From Novosphingobium mangrovisedimenti (lineage in GTDB: Bacteria; Pseudomonadota; Alphaproteobacteria; Sphingomonadales; Sphingomonadaceae), in the NCBI RefSeq assembly GCF_025153475.1, contig NZ_JANZXA010000007.1, positions 1-64,000 of the forward strand: a stretch of DNA of 64,000 nt, read 5' to 3'. Made by a program: the position numbers and the translations under genes. The notes below the pieces were generated by a model that did no database searches, had not been told where the DNA came from, and saw only the letters and a program-made list of their open reading frames with translations. Shown here piece after piece: positions 54,268 through 62,096 of the stretch (position 1 is the first letter of the stretch; every line of letters starts with the position of its first letter).

Positions 54268-54486
54268 ATGGTCGGCGAAAGGGAGCTTGTGTTGAATCAG
54301 CCCAGTGGACGTAAGAATTGCGGGAAAGTGCATGAGTTGCTGCCCGACGTCCGCAAACCACGCGAGGACGGCGAACCCGGCTGGGCCTCAGGGTTGAGAA
54401 AGCTCTACAACTCCGTGATAGAAGAGCCGCTGCCGGACAGCTTTCAGGATCTCCTGAAAAAGCTGGATGACAGCGATGATGACTGA
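54268..54486 (+). CDS. nepR: Anti-sigma factor NepR
   Basis: The product is 72 residues from ATG 54268, or 65 from TTG 54292, which has GGGAG 6 nt upstream and a better ribosome site. The C-terminal part GLRKLYNSVIEEPLPDSFQD then LLKKLD is the two-helix NepR core that binds EcfG and, alternatively, PhyR. The N-terminus is variable and basic. It overlaps the start of ecfG by up to 20 nt, so the two are translationally coupled. An EcfG-type promoter lies about 110 nt upstream. Confidence 0.93.
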   Translation: MVGERELVLNQPSGRKNCGKVHELLPDVRKPREDGEPGWASGLRKLYNSVIEEPLPDSFQDLLKKLDDSDDD

Positions 54487-55021
54487 ACGGACCAGAACCT
54501 GCCCCTCCGACGAGGGGTTCCGTGCGGAATTGCTCGCCGTGCTGCCGCACTTGCGGGCCTTCGCGCGCGGCCTGTCGGGGCGGCCCGACTTCGCCGACGA
54601 CCTCGTGCAGGAAGCCGCGATCAAGGCATGGAGCGCGCGCGATCGCTACCAGCCGGGCACGAACATGCGCGCCTGGACTTTCGCGATCCTGCGCAACCAC
54701 TACTTGTCCGAACTGCGCCGCAACAAGCGGCAGGCCGCTTTCGACGAGGGCGCGGCCGAACGATTGCTGGTCATGGAGCCCGACCAGGAAGCGCCGCTCC
54801 ACCTGGGCGACATGGAAACCGCGCTCCAGCAACTCACCCCCGAGCGGCGCGAGGCGGTGCTGTTGGTCGGCGCGTCCGGCTTCAGCTACGAGGAAGCCGC
54901 GGCGATCTCCGAATGCCCGATCGGTACGATGAAGAGCCGCGTGGCCCGCGCGCGCGCCGATCTGGCGCGAATACTGGACACCCATCCCCGCACCGGCGCG
55001 ACGTCTTCGCGCACAGGGTAG
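54467..55021 (+). CDS. ecfG: General stress ECF sigma factor EcfG
   Basis: The 184-residue sigma factor has sigma-2 (DDLVQEAAIKAWSARDRY, MRAWTFAILRNHYLSELRR) and sigma-4 (ERREAVLLVGASGFSYEEAA, GTMKSRVARARADL). It should direct RNA polymerase to GGAAC-N16/17-cGTT promoters once NepR is removed. ATGs at 54467, 54476 and 54479 are all within the end of nepR; the last gives an 8-nt overlap. It is 60% or so alike by eye to the second sigma gene, suggesting duplication. Confidence 0.95.
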   Translation: MTAMMTERTRTCPSDEGFRAELLAVLPHLRAFARGLSGRPDFADDLVQEAAIKAWSARDRYQPGTNMRAWTFAILRNHYLSELRRNKRQAAFDEGAAERLLVMEPDQEAPLHLGDMETALQQLTPERREAVLLVGASGFSYEEAAAISECPIGTMKSRVARARADLARILDTHPRTGATSSRTG

Positions 55022-55058
55022 GCAAACCTGCGCCTCCCCTCGGGAACGCAGCCGCTGC

Positions 55059-56228
55059 TTACGCCCGGGCGCCCGCCTCGGGCAGCTTCGGCAGGAACGA
55101 AAGGCACGCCACCGAGAGTGCATGGAGCACCAGCGCCACGCCCGCCACGGGTATGCTCCCGCGTTCGATCCACGGGGAAACCAGCGCGGTGCCCATCGCG
55201 GCGACGCCGAGCACGAACAGCATCACGAGGGCACTGCCTCGTGCATCGTCTCCGTGCGAGGCGAGGATGGCGCGGAAGAAGCCCGGCGGCCCGCGAAGGC
55301 CGAGCCCGGAATTGACCGGGACGAACAGCGCAGTGATCACCCACGCCGACCGGCCGCCCATCACCGCGTAGCCGAATTGCGCGAAAGCCCCGGCTGCAGC
55401 CAGCCAGGTTCCGATGGCGATGACCCGTTCGGCCCCCATGCGCGCAACGAGGCGCGATGTCAGGTTAGCCGCCACCATGAACGTCGCGATCCCGCAGACC
55501 TGCATGACGATGAAGTCGGTCAGCGTCCCGCCATGGACGCGCACGAAAACTGCAGGCATGCCGAAGACGAACACCAGCAGCCCGCCAAGGACAAAAGCCT
55601 GGCTGAAGGCGTAGCGCAAGAACGTGAGGTCCCCCAGCAGGGCCAGGAAGCTCCCGCTTCTCCGGCGGCTGACCTGCGGCACTTTCGCCGTGAACGCCAG
55701 CAGGACGGCCAGCACGACGGCCAGCCCCGACATCACCTCGAACGAGAGCTGCCACCCGCCCAGCGCCAGCAAGGCGACACCGGCAATCGGAGCGAGCGCC
55801 GGCGCGAGCGATTCGATGCTGGCCAGCACGCCGATCGCCTTGACCGCGCCTTCCTCGTCGAACATCGCATTGATGATCCCGGGCGCGAAGACCGCGGGTC
55901 CTGAGGCAACAATCCCCTGCACTACGCGCAGCGCGATCAGCGCCCCGATCGTGGGGGCCTGCCCGCAGGCCAGCGAAAGCATGGCCGTGGCCAGCAAGGA
56001 ACCGATGAACAGGTGCGGCGTCGCCACGCGATCGCCCAGCATACCGAAGCCGAGCAGGCCGATGCAGCTCCCGCCGACATAGGCCGCCAATACCAGTTGG
56101 GCCCGCGCGGGATCGCCGCCCAGCGCCTCCGGCAAGTGCGGGACCGCAGGCAGGACAAGGTCCGTGCCCATCAGACCGACGATCGTACTGCTGACGACAA
56201 GCCCCAGCGTCCACCAGGCGCGATTCAC
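55059..56228 (-). CDS. MFS transporter (Bcr/CflA-like)
   Basis: From GTG 56228 (GGGGGA 6 nt upstream) the protein has 389 residues with about 12 hydrophobic segments. The first helix region (IVGLMGTDLVLPAVPHLPEALG) and following loop resemble Bcr/CflA multidrug exporters, which expel antibiotics or metabolites by proton antiport. It is convergent with ecfG and starts about 180 nt beyond the sodB stop. Substrate unknown; a stress link is only positional. Confidence 0.83.
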   Translation of the reverse strand: MNRAWWTLGLVVSSTIVGLMGTDLVLPAVPHLPEALGGDPARAQLVLAAYVGGSCIGLLGFGMLGDRVATPHLFIGSLLATAMLSLACGQAPTIGALIALRVVQGIVASGPAVFAPGIINAMFDEEGAVKAIGVLASIESLAPALAPIAGVALLALGGWQLSFEVMSGLAVVLAVLLAFTAKVPQVSRRRSGSFLALLGDLTFLRYAFSQAFVLGGLLVFVFGMPAVFVRVHGGTLTDFIVMQVCGIATFMVAANLTSRLVARMGAERVIAIGTWLAAAGAFAQFGYAVMGGRSAWVITALFVPVNSGLGLRGPPGFFRAILASHGDDARGSALVMLFVLGVAAMGTALVSPWIERGSIPVAGVALVLHALSVACLSFLPKLPEAGARA

Positions 56229-56315
56229 ATGATTTCCCCCGTACTTGGTCCCGGGCCGTGGCATGGAGCCTCGCCCCATGCCGCACAACAGCCAAAGTTT
56301 GCACGGCCCGCACAC

Positions 56316-56348
56316 AAAAAGAGAAGCCACCCCCGAAAGGGTGGCTTC
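56316..56348 (-). terminator. Rho-independent terminator after sodB
   Basis: GAAGCCACCC (56323-56332) and GGGTGGCTTC (56339-56348) form a perfect 10-bp stem with loop CCGAAA. On the minus strand it is followed by TCTTTTTGTG. It lies 60 nt after the sodB stop. Confidence 0.85.
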
Positions 56349-56407
56349 CCGGTAAGCCGCATTGTCCGGCGCCGGCCCGCTATCGGACGCGGCGCTCGCG
56401 AGACGGA

Positions 56408-57010
56408 TCAGCCCGGATAGGTCCAGGCCGTACCGCGGTCGAAGTTCTCCGAAGCGAACTTCCAGTTGATGAGGTTCTCGAGCACCGCCTTCACGTAGGC
56501 CGGACGCTTGTTCATCTGGTCGATGTAGTAGGCATGCTCCCAGACGTCGATCGTGATCAGCGGGTTCACGTCGGAGGTGATCGCAGTGCCGGCATCGTGG
56601 GTCGAGATGACCTTGAGCTTGCCGCCGTCGACGACCAGCCAGGCCCAGCCCGAAGCGAAGTGGTTCACCGCTTCGTTGGTCAGCGCTTCGAGCAGCGCGT
56701 CCATCGAACCGAATTCAGCGGTAATGGCAGCGGCCAGCGCTTCGCTGGGCGCGGTCTTCTCGGGGCTCAGCGAATGCCAGTAGAAACCGTGGTTGTAGAC
56801 CTGAGCAGCGTTGTTGAAGAGCGGGCCCGCGGCCGACTTGCTGATCTCTTCCACCGACTTGCCGGCGTTGTCCGTGCCCTCGATCGCGGCGTTCAGCTTG
56901 TCGACGTAGGTCTTGTGGTGCGCGCCGTGATGGATCTCGAGTGTCTTGCTGGAGATGTGCGGTTCAAGCGCATCCTGCGCGTAGGGCAGCGGCATCAAGG
57001 CAATGGTCAT
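56408..57010 (-). CDS. sodB: Iron superoxide dismutase
   Basis: The 200-residue enzyme converts superoxide to hydrogen peroxide and oxygen. Metal ligands are His27 (LEIHHGAHH), His74 (YNHGFYW), Asp155 and His159 (DVWEHAYYID). Gln70 in NNAAQVYNH is the Fe-type active-site Gln. No signal peptide is present, so it is cytoplasmic. The gene is followed by a strong terminator. The upstream 255 nt contain an inverted repeat TTGTC-N6-GACAA at 57108-57123. Confidence 0.97.
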   Translation of the reverse strand: MTIALMPLPYAQDALEPHISSKTLEIHHGAHHKTYVDKLNAAIEGTDNAGKSVEEISKSAAGPLFNNAAQVYNHGFYWHSLSPEKTAPSEALAAAITAEFGSMDALLEALTNEAVNHFASGWAWLVVDGGKLKVISTHDAGTAITSDVNPLITIDVWEHAYYIDQMNKRPAYVKAVLENLINWKFASENFDRGTAWTYPG

Positions 57011-57230
57011 GGCAAATTTCCCTGTTCAGGTTATCGAACGCTTGGCGAAGGCGCCGTTGCGGCAGGGACGCCGCCGGCACCTGAAAGGCACGGTCGCCTA
57101 TGTCTGTTGTCCCCCGCGACAATTCAAGCCGGCGATTACGGCATTTTTCACTTCGCAGGAGGATTTTCAACGCCGTTCGGGCCGGAACACGGCACGAAAC
57201 CAGCCCATGCGTCCAATGAGCCCGCCCTGC

Positions 57231-57259
57231 GGGGCCACTTCGCCAGACGAAGCGGCCCC
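57231..57259 (-). terminator. Hairpin after the GlsB-family gene
   Basis: GGGGCCACTTCG and CGAAGCGGCCCC form a 12-bp stem with one mismatch and loop CCAGA, 6 nt after the gene stop on the minus strand. There is no T-run, so it may be a processing or weak termination site. Confidence 0.45.
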
Positions 57260-57265
57260 TTGGAA

Positions 57266-57535
57266 TCAGCGCACCGAACCGCGACGGAACAGGTTCACGA
57301 TCGCCAGCAGGATCACGGCGCCCATGAACGAGGCAATCAGCGACATCAGGTTGAACGAGCCGCTGGTGATCGGCGCTCCGCCGATCAGCGGCGTGATGAG
57401 AATGCCGGCGATAACGGAACCGACCACGCCGACGACCACGTTGAGGAATATCCCCTGCTGCGCATCGGTGCGCATCACGATCGAGGCAAGCCAGCCGATG
57501 ATTCCACCGACAAGCAGAATGAACAGAAGTGTCAT
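57266..57535 (-). CDS. GlsB/YeaQ/YmgE family stress membrane protein
   Basis: The 89-residue protein has three hydrophobic segments (LLFILLVGGIIGWLASIVM; LNVVVGVVGSVIAGILI; MSLIASFMGAVILLAIV) and the family Gly pattern of transglycosylase-associated proteins. Homologues rise in stationary phase and stress. A GGAAC-N16-GGTT promoter 37-61 nt upstream places it under EcfG here. Location is the inner membrane. Molecular activity is unknown. Confidence 0.9.
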   Translation of the reverse strand: MTLLFILLVGGIIGWLASIVMRTDAQQGIFLNVVVGVVGSVIAGILITPLIGGAPITSGSFNLMSLIASFMGAVILLAIVNLFRRGSVR

Positions 57536-57571
57536 GGGTTTTTCTCCGGCAAATTACATGCTGCCTGGAAT

Positions 57572-57596
57572 AACCAACCGCCGCAGGCATGGTTCC
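57572..57596 (-). promoter_or_regulatory. EcfG-type promoter of the GlsB-family gene
   Basis: On the minus strand GGAAC (57596-57592), 16 nt, then GGTT (57575-57572), the same -10 variant as in the kinase promoter. The leader would be about 30 nt. Confidence 0.6.
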
Positions 57597-57685
57597 GTGT
57601 CCCGAAACCGGAGCATGGCGACGGCGACCAATGTCTCCGCAGACGCTCCAAAAAGCCATGGACAAGCGGTGTCGACACGCGCAGA

Positions 57686-57701
57686 CTGTACACCTGTACA
57701 G
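57686..57701. promoter_or_regulatory. Inverted repeat before the dioxygenase gene, candidate operator
   Basis: CTGTACA-CC-TGTACAG is a perfect 7-bp inverted repeat 32 nt before the TauD/TfdA-like start codon, a typical place for a repressor or activator site. The binding protein is not known. Confidence 0.55.
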
Positions 57702-57733
57702 CAACATAATCCCTGGGAGAGGAGCGCACCGTC

Positions 57734-58621
57734 ATGTCCATCACTGTCGAGCCCGCAAAACCGCTGATCGGCGGCATCGTCCACGTCTCGCAGGACCACC
57801 TGCTGGACGACGAGACCATCGAGACCGTCCGCACCGAGCTGGAAAAACGCGGCGTGCTGGTCTTCCCCCGGATCAACGTTTCCGACGAACTCCAGCTCGC
57901 CTTCACCGACAAGCTGGGCGATCGCGTCAACTTCACCCGCCAGGTGCCCGGCTCCGATGCGGAAACGCCCGACGTCTACAAGATCACGCTCGACCGCAAG
58001 CTCAATGCCGAGCCCGACTATGTACTGGGCACCTTCTTCTGGCACATCGATGGCATCACCATCGACCAGCCGCTGCCCAAGGCCACGGTGCTTTCGGCGC
58101 GCACGCTCTCGGCCAGCGGCGGCGCCACCGAGTTCGCCAATCTCTATGCCGCCTGGGACAAGCTGCCCGAGGAGGAAAAGCGCGAGATCGAGAACCTCAC
58201 CGTGATCCACTCGGTCGAGGCGGCCGTGCGTCCCGTCCATGGCCATCCCAGCGAGGAACGCCGCGCACGCTACAAGGCGATGGCCGCGGTCATGGAACAG
58301 CCGCTGGTGTGGACGCATGAGGACGGACGCAAGTCGCTGCTGCTGGGCACCCATGCGGATGGCATCGTCGGCATGCCCGGTCCCCACGGACGCGCCCTGC
58401 TGACGAGCCTTCAGCAATGGGCCGCGCAGCCCGACTTCGTCTACACGCACAAGTGGTCCGAAGGCGATCTGGTGATCTGGAACAACCAGGGGGTGATGCA
58501 CCGCGTGGTGCCCTATACCGACGAAGGCCGCGTGATGCACCGCACCACGATCGCGGGCAAGGAACGGCCCGGACACCCTGCTACAGAGGCCAACATCGAG
58601 CGTATCTACCAGATCGCTTGA
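57734..58621 (+). CDS. TauD/TfdA family Fe(II)/2-oxoglutarate dioxygenase
   Basis: The 295-residue enzyme carries the facial triad His104-x-Asp106 in FFWHIDG and distal His256 in NQGVMHRV, with Arg270 in MHRTTI for 2-oxoglutarate. TauD/TfdA enzymes oxidise taurine, sulfate esters or phenoxyacetates. The substrate here is unknown. GGGAGAGGAGCG precedes the ATG. The gene is followed 84 nt later by the Rrf2 regulator on the same strand, possibly one unit, and preceded by a palindromic site. Confidence 0.88.
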   Translation: MSITVEPAKPLIGGIVHVSQDHLLDDETIETVRTELEKRGVLVFPRINVSDELQLAFTDKLGDRVNFTRQVPGSDAETPDVYKITLDRKLNAEPDYVLGTFFWHIDGITIDQPLPKATVLSARTLSASGGATEFANLYAAWDKLPEEEKREIENLTVIHSVEAAVRPVHGHPSEERRARYKAMAAVMEQPLVWTHEDGRKSLLLGTHADGIVGMPGPHGRALLTSLQQWAAQPDFVYTHKWSEGDLVIWNNQGVMHRVVPYTDEGRVMHRTTIAGKERPGHPATEANIERIYQIA

Positions 58622-58705
58622 GAAAGGCATGCACCCCGCTTGACGGGGCGCGGCCATTGAGAGCATGGACAGGGGATAACGCTTCCTGCGAGATTTCTCC
58701 CCGCC

Positions 58706-59161
58706 ATGCTTTCGCAGAAAACACGCTATGCGATCCGGGCCATGCAGCACCTCGCGGATGCCTATGGCCAGGGCCCGGTCCCGCTTGCGGAAATCGCCGC
58801 GGTCCAGAACATCCCGGCCAAGTTCCTGACCGTGATCCTGTCCGAACTCACGCGTGTCGGCATCGTCGCTTCACAACGCGGCAAGGATGGCGGCTACTGG
58901 CTCGGGGTTTCGCCCATCGACATCACCTACGGCGACCTGATCCGCACCATGCGCGGATCGCTGGCGCTTGTCCCCTGCGCCAGCCGCTTTGCGCACGAGA
59001 CCTGCAGGAACTGCCTCGACGAAAAGGACTGCCGCACCCGCGCACTCATGTTGCAGGTGCGCGACGCCACGGCGGACCTGCTCGACGGCATCCGCCTGTC
59101 CGATCCTATTGAGCTCGCGCCCGCTTCAGACGACGACGTCGGCCGCGACGCGGCCGAATAA
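58706..59161 (+). CDS. Rrf2 family transcriptional regulator with four cysteines
   Basis: The 151-residue protein has an N-terminal winged helix (MLSQKTRYAIRAMQHLADAY, QNIPAKFLTVILSELTRVG) and Cys91, Cys100, Cys103 and Cys109 (CASRFAHETCRNCLDEKDC), near the Fe-S ligands of IscR and NsrR. It may sense iron-sulfur status, nitric oxide or redox. Spacing differs from classic IscR (C-x5-C-x5-C), so the cofactor is unproven. It could control the preceding dioxygenase. Confidence 0.85.
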   Translation: MLSQKTRYAIRAMQHLADAYGQGPVPLAEIAAVQNIPAKFLTVILSELTRVGIVASQRGKDGGYWLGVSPIDITYGDLIRTMRGSLALVPCASRFAHETCRNCLDEKDCRTRALMLQVRDATADLLDGIRLSDPIELAPASDDDVGRDAAE

Positions 59162-59162
59162 G

Positions 59163-59945
59163 TCAGCCGCCTGTCATTCTCAGGCCGGCATCGGCGATCA
59201 GCGTCTCGCCGGTAACCCGACATGCCGCCTCGCTGCCCAGGAACAGGGCCGTCCCGGCAATGTCTTCCGGCGTGGAGGCGACCTTGAGCAGCGTGCGCTC
59301 GATCACCGATTCGCGGATCCTGTCGCGATGCGGCCCCAGCTTGTCGAACCAGACCGTGTCCATGAACCCCGGCGCCACCGAATTGATCCGGATCTTCGGC
59401 GCAAGGCCACGCGCAAGCGACAGAACCATCGTATTGAGCGCGGCTTTCGAGGCGGAATAGGCGATCGAGGAGCCATTGCCCGTCACGCCCGCAACCGACG
59501 ACGTCGCGACGATGGCGGCCCGGCCCGAGCGTTCGAGCAAATGGCGACACGCCCGGACGGTCTGGAACGTGCCCACCACGTTGACGCGGTAGACGTCGAG
59601 GAAATCGTCGCCGCTCAGCTTGTCGAGCTGGTGGGCATGCGCGGGCTTCGTCGTCTTCCCCGCATTGCAGAACAACGCATCGATCCGGCCGAACGGCGCG
59701 GCGGCTTCGGCAATCGCGATGCAATCCGCATCGTTGCCGACATCGCCCTGCACGATCACGGATTCGGCGCCGAGCACGCGAACCTGCCGCGCGGTCTCCT
59801 GCGCTTCGCTCTCGCTGCTGGCAAAGTTGATGACGACCGCGCGCGCGCCCTGATCGGCAGCTCCCACGGCAATGGCGCGGCCAAGGCCGGTCGATGCTCC
59901 GGTCACGACCACGACGGCATTTTCATATGGCGGTTTCAACGGCAC
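59163..59945 (-). CDS. Short-chain dehydrogenase/reductase
   Basis: The 260-residue enzyme has the NAD(P)-binding TGASTGLGRAI near residue 15 and the catalytic YSASKAA motif. It ends in a loop and GETLIADAGLRMTGG typical of classical SDRs. It should oxidise or reduce an alcohol/ketone. GTG 59945 is taken; TTG 59939 (GGAGG 8 nt upstream) is also possible. A 16-bp palindrome lies just upstream. It follows the TetR-type gene on the same strand and may be controlled by it. Confidence 0.9.
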   Translation of the reverse strand: MPLKPPYENAVVVVTGASTGLGRAIAVGAADQGARAVVINFASSESEAQETARQVRVLGAESVIVQGDVGNDADCIAIAEAAAPFGRIDALFCNAGKTTKPAHAHQLDKLSGDDFLDVYRVNVVGTFQTVRACRHLLERSGRAAIVATSSVAGVTGNGSSIAYSASKAALNTMVLSLARGLAPKIRINSVAPGFMDTVWFDKLGPHRDRIRESVIERTLLKVASTPEDIAGTALFLGSEAACRVTGETLIADAGLRMTGG

Positions 59946-59952
59946 GCCCTCC

Positions 59953-59968
59953 CCGCATGTTCATGCGG
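59953..59968. promoter_or_regulatory. Palindrome upstream of the SDR gene
   Basis: CCGCATG-TT-CATGCGG is a perfect 7-bp inverted repeat beginning 8 nt before the SDR start codon. It might be an operator or an mRNA structure that includes the ribosome site. Confidence 0.45.
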
Positions 59969-60006
59969 ACTGGGCAGCGGACGATCAAGCCGCGTTCCGG
60001 AAAATG

Positions 60007-60651
60007 TCATTCCGGGGGAGAAGTCATGACCTCGCCGTGCTGGAGGAAATGCAACAAGGTGCGCGAAAGCTGGTCGACCATCACCTTGACGCGCGGTCCC
60101 GGCCCGTCCTCGGTGATCTGCACCGTGGTGCCTTCGATCATGAACAGCATCATGTAGCACTTGATGCGCCGCGGCTCGCGCTGCTCGCGTGGCAGAGCAT
60201 CGAGATCGAAGCCGGGAAAACGCCGCCCCAGCGTGGCGATGATGTTGTCGTGATGGCGATAGACAGGATCGAGGATGTCGGTCTGCAGGTTGGCGCCGGC
60301 CCAGAACAGGTTGAGCGAATTGCGCCGCTCCTCCTGCTCGCCGCGCAGCCGCAGCAGCCACTTGCGCACGGCGGCCAAGCTGATCCGCCTGACCGTCACC
60401 AGCTCGGCGTAGATTTCCAGCTGGTATTCGAGATCCTGCCGCATCAGGTCGAGCAGCATCTCGTCCTTGCTGCGGTAATAAAGATAGACAGTCGCCCGGC
60501 TAACCCCCGCCATTTCGGCGATTTCCTCAACCGAAGCAGGAAAAAACCCCTTGGCATAGAACACCTTGCGAGCAGCACTCCGAATGCGCGCGATGGTCGG
60601 CTTCGTCTTGGTTCGGGAGGCCTTGCGGGGCGACGGTGTAGTCGTTGTCAT
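60007..60651 (-). CDS. TetR family transcriptional regulator
   Basis: The 214-residue protein has a basic N-terminal extension, a TetR helix-turn-helix (ARKVFYAKGF, VEEIAEMAGVSRATVYLYYR, SKDEML) and a helical ligand-binding domain. It is divergent from the fumarylacetoacetase gene and co-directional with the SDR gene 61 nt downstream, so it may control both sides. Ligand unknown. Confidence 0.9.
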   Translation of the reverse strand: MTTTTPSPRKASRTKTKPTIARIRSAARKVFYAKGFFPASVEEIAEMAGVSRATVYLYYRSKDEMLLDLMRQDLEYQLEIYAELVTVRRISLAAVRKWLLRLRGEQEERRNSLNLFWAGANLQTDILDPVYRHHDNIIATLGRRFPGFDLDALPREQREPRRIKCYMMLFMIEGTTVQITEDGPGPRVKVMVDQLSRTLLHFLQHGEVMTSPPE

Positions 60652-60778
60652 AGACACTTGATTAGCTGCAACCGATTGATTTGGGCAAGCACGCAAAAGA
60701 ACTCCCCCGTGACCAGGCGGATTTGACTCTGTAGAGAGCCTCCTCCCCCCAGGCGAACGACAAGAGGTTGTCCCCGAA

Positions 60779-62095
60779 ATGCCCTCCATACTGATCGACG
60801 AGACCCACGACCCGGCCCGCGAATCCTGGGTCGAAAGCGCCAACGGGCATGGCGATTTTCCGATCCAGAACCTGCCGCTCGGGGTGTTCTCGCGCGGCGG
60901 CGATGCCCCGCGCGGCGGCGTCGCGATCGGCGACATGATTCTCGACCTCGGCAAGCTGGCGCTGTCGGGGCTGCTCAAAGGCCCTGCGGCAGACGCTGCC
61001 GAAGCCGCCGCGGCTCCTTCGCTCAATGCCATGCTTGCCCTCGGCGCAGAGCCGCGCCGCGCGCTGCGCCGGTGCATCTCGGCCTTGCTGGCGAAGGATG
61101 CGCCCGAACGCGCGCAAGTCGAGCCGATGCTGGTGCCGATGGCCGAGGTACAGATGCACTTGCCCGCGCATGTGAGCGATTACACCGACTTCTACGTGGG
61201 CATCCACCACGCCACCAACATCGGCAGCCTGTTCCGCCCGGACAATCCGCTGCTGCCCAACTACAAGCACGTGCCCATCGGCTATCACGGCCGCGCCTCG
61301 ACGATCCGACCCACCGGAGCCGAGGTGATCCGCCCGCAGGGACAGACCAAGGCGCCCACGGCGGACGCGCCCTCGTTCGGTCCGATCGCGAAGCTCGACT
61401 ACGAGCTGGAACTGGGCGTCTGGATGGCGACCGGCAACGATCTCGGCACGCGGATTCCCATCGGCGAGGCACTCGATCACGTCGCCGGGCTCACTCTGCT
61501 CAACGACTGGTCGGCGCGCGACATCCAGGCCTGGGAATACCAGCCGCTCGGGCCGTTCCTCGCCAAGAACTTCCTCACCACCGTTTCACCCTGGCTCATC
61601 ACGCTGGAAGCGCTCGCACCGTTCCGCCGCGCCCAGCCGCCGCGCCCCGAAGGCGATCCGCAGCCCCTGCCCTACCTGTGGGACGAGGCCGACCTGCGCG
61701 AAGGTGCCTTCTCGCTCGATCTGGAAGTCTATCTCAGCAGCGCGGCCATGCGCGAAAAGCACATCGCCCCGATGCGCCTCAGCCATGGCCCGGCGAGCAA
61801 CATGTACTGGACCATCGCCCAGATGGTGGCGCATCACGCATCCAACGGGTGCCAGATGCAGACCGGCGACCTGCTCGGCAGCGGCACGATCTCGGGACCC
61901 GAGCATGGCTCGCAGGGCAGCCTCATGGAGATCACCCGCAACGGCAAGGACGCCGTCGAGCTGCCCACCGGCGAGACGCGCACCTTCCTCGAGGACGGCG
62001 ACGAACTCTCGCTGGCGGGACGCTTCACGGCCGACGGCGCAGTGTCGATCGGCTTTGGCCAATGCACCGGCGTGGTGGCACCGGCGAAGGTCTAA
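60779..62095 (+). CDS. fahA: Fumarylacetoacetase
   Basis: The 438-residue enzyme would hydrolyse 4-fumarylacetoacetate to fumarate and acetoacetate in the last step of tyrosine/homogentisate breakdown. The catalytic region DYTDFYVGIHHATNIGSLFR, the LLNDWSARDIQAWEYQPLGP and LLGSGTISGPEHGSQGSL segments are typical of true fumarylacetoacetase rather than the wider FAH family. No homogentisate dioxygenase or maleylacetoacetate isomerase gene is adjacent. ATG 60779 is the family start. Confidence 0.93.
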   Translation: MPSILIDETHDPARESWVESANGHGDFPIQNLPLGVFSRGGDAPRGGVAIGDMILDLGKLALSGLLKGPAADAAEAAAAPSLNAMLALGAEPRRALRRCISALLAKDAPERAQVEPMLVPMAEVQMHLPAHVSDYTDFYVGIHHATNIGSLFRPDNPLLPNYKHVPIGYHGRASTIRPTGAEVIRPQGQTKAPTADAPSFGPIAKLDYELELGVWMATGNDLGTRIPIGEALDHVAGLTLLNDWSARDIQAWEYQPLGPFLAKNFLTTVSPWLITLEALAPFRRAQPPRPEGDPQPLPYLWDEADLREGAFSLDLEVYLSSAAMREKHIAPMRLSHGPASNMYWTIAQMVAHHASNGCQMQTGDLLGSGTISGPEHGSQGSLMEITRNGKDAVELPTGETRTFLEDGDELSLAGRFTADGAVSIGFGQCTGVVAPAKV

Positions 62096-62096
62096 G

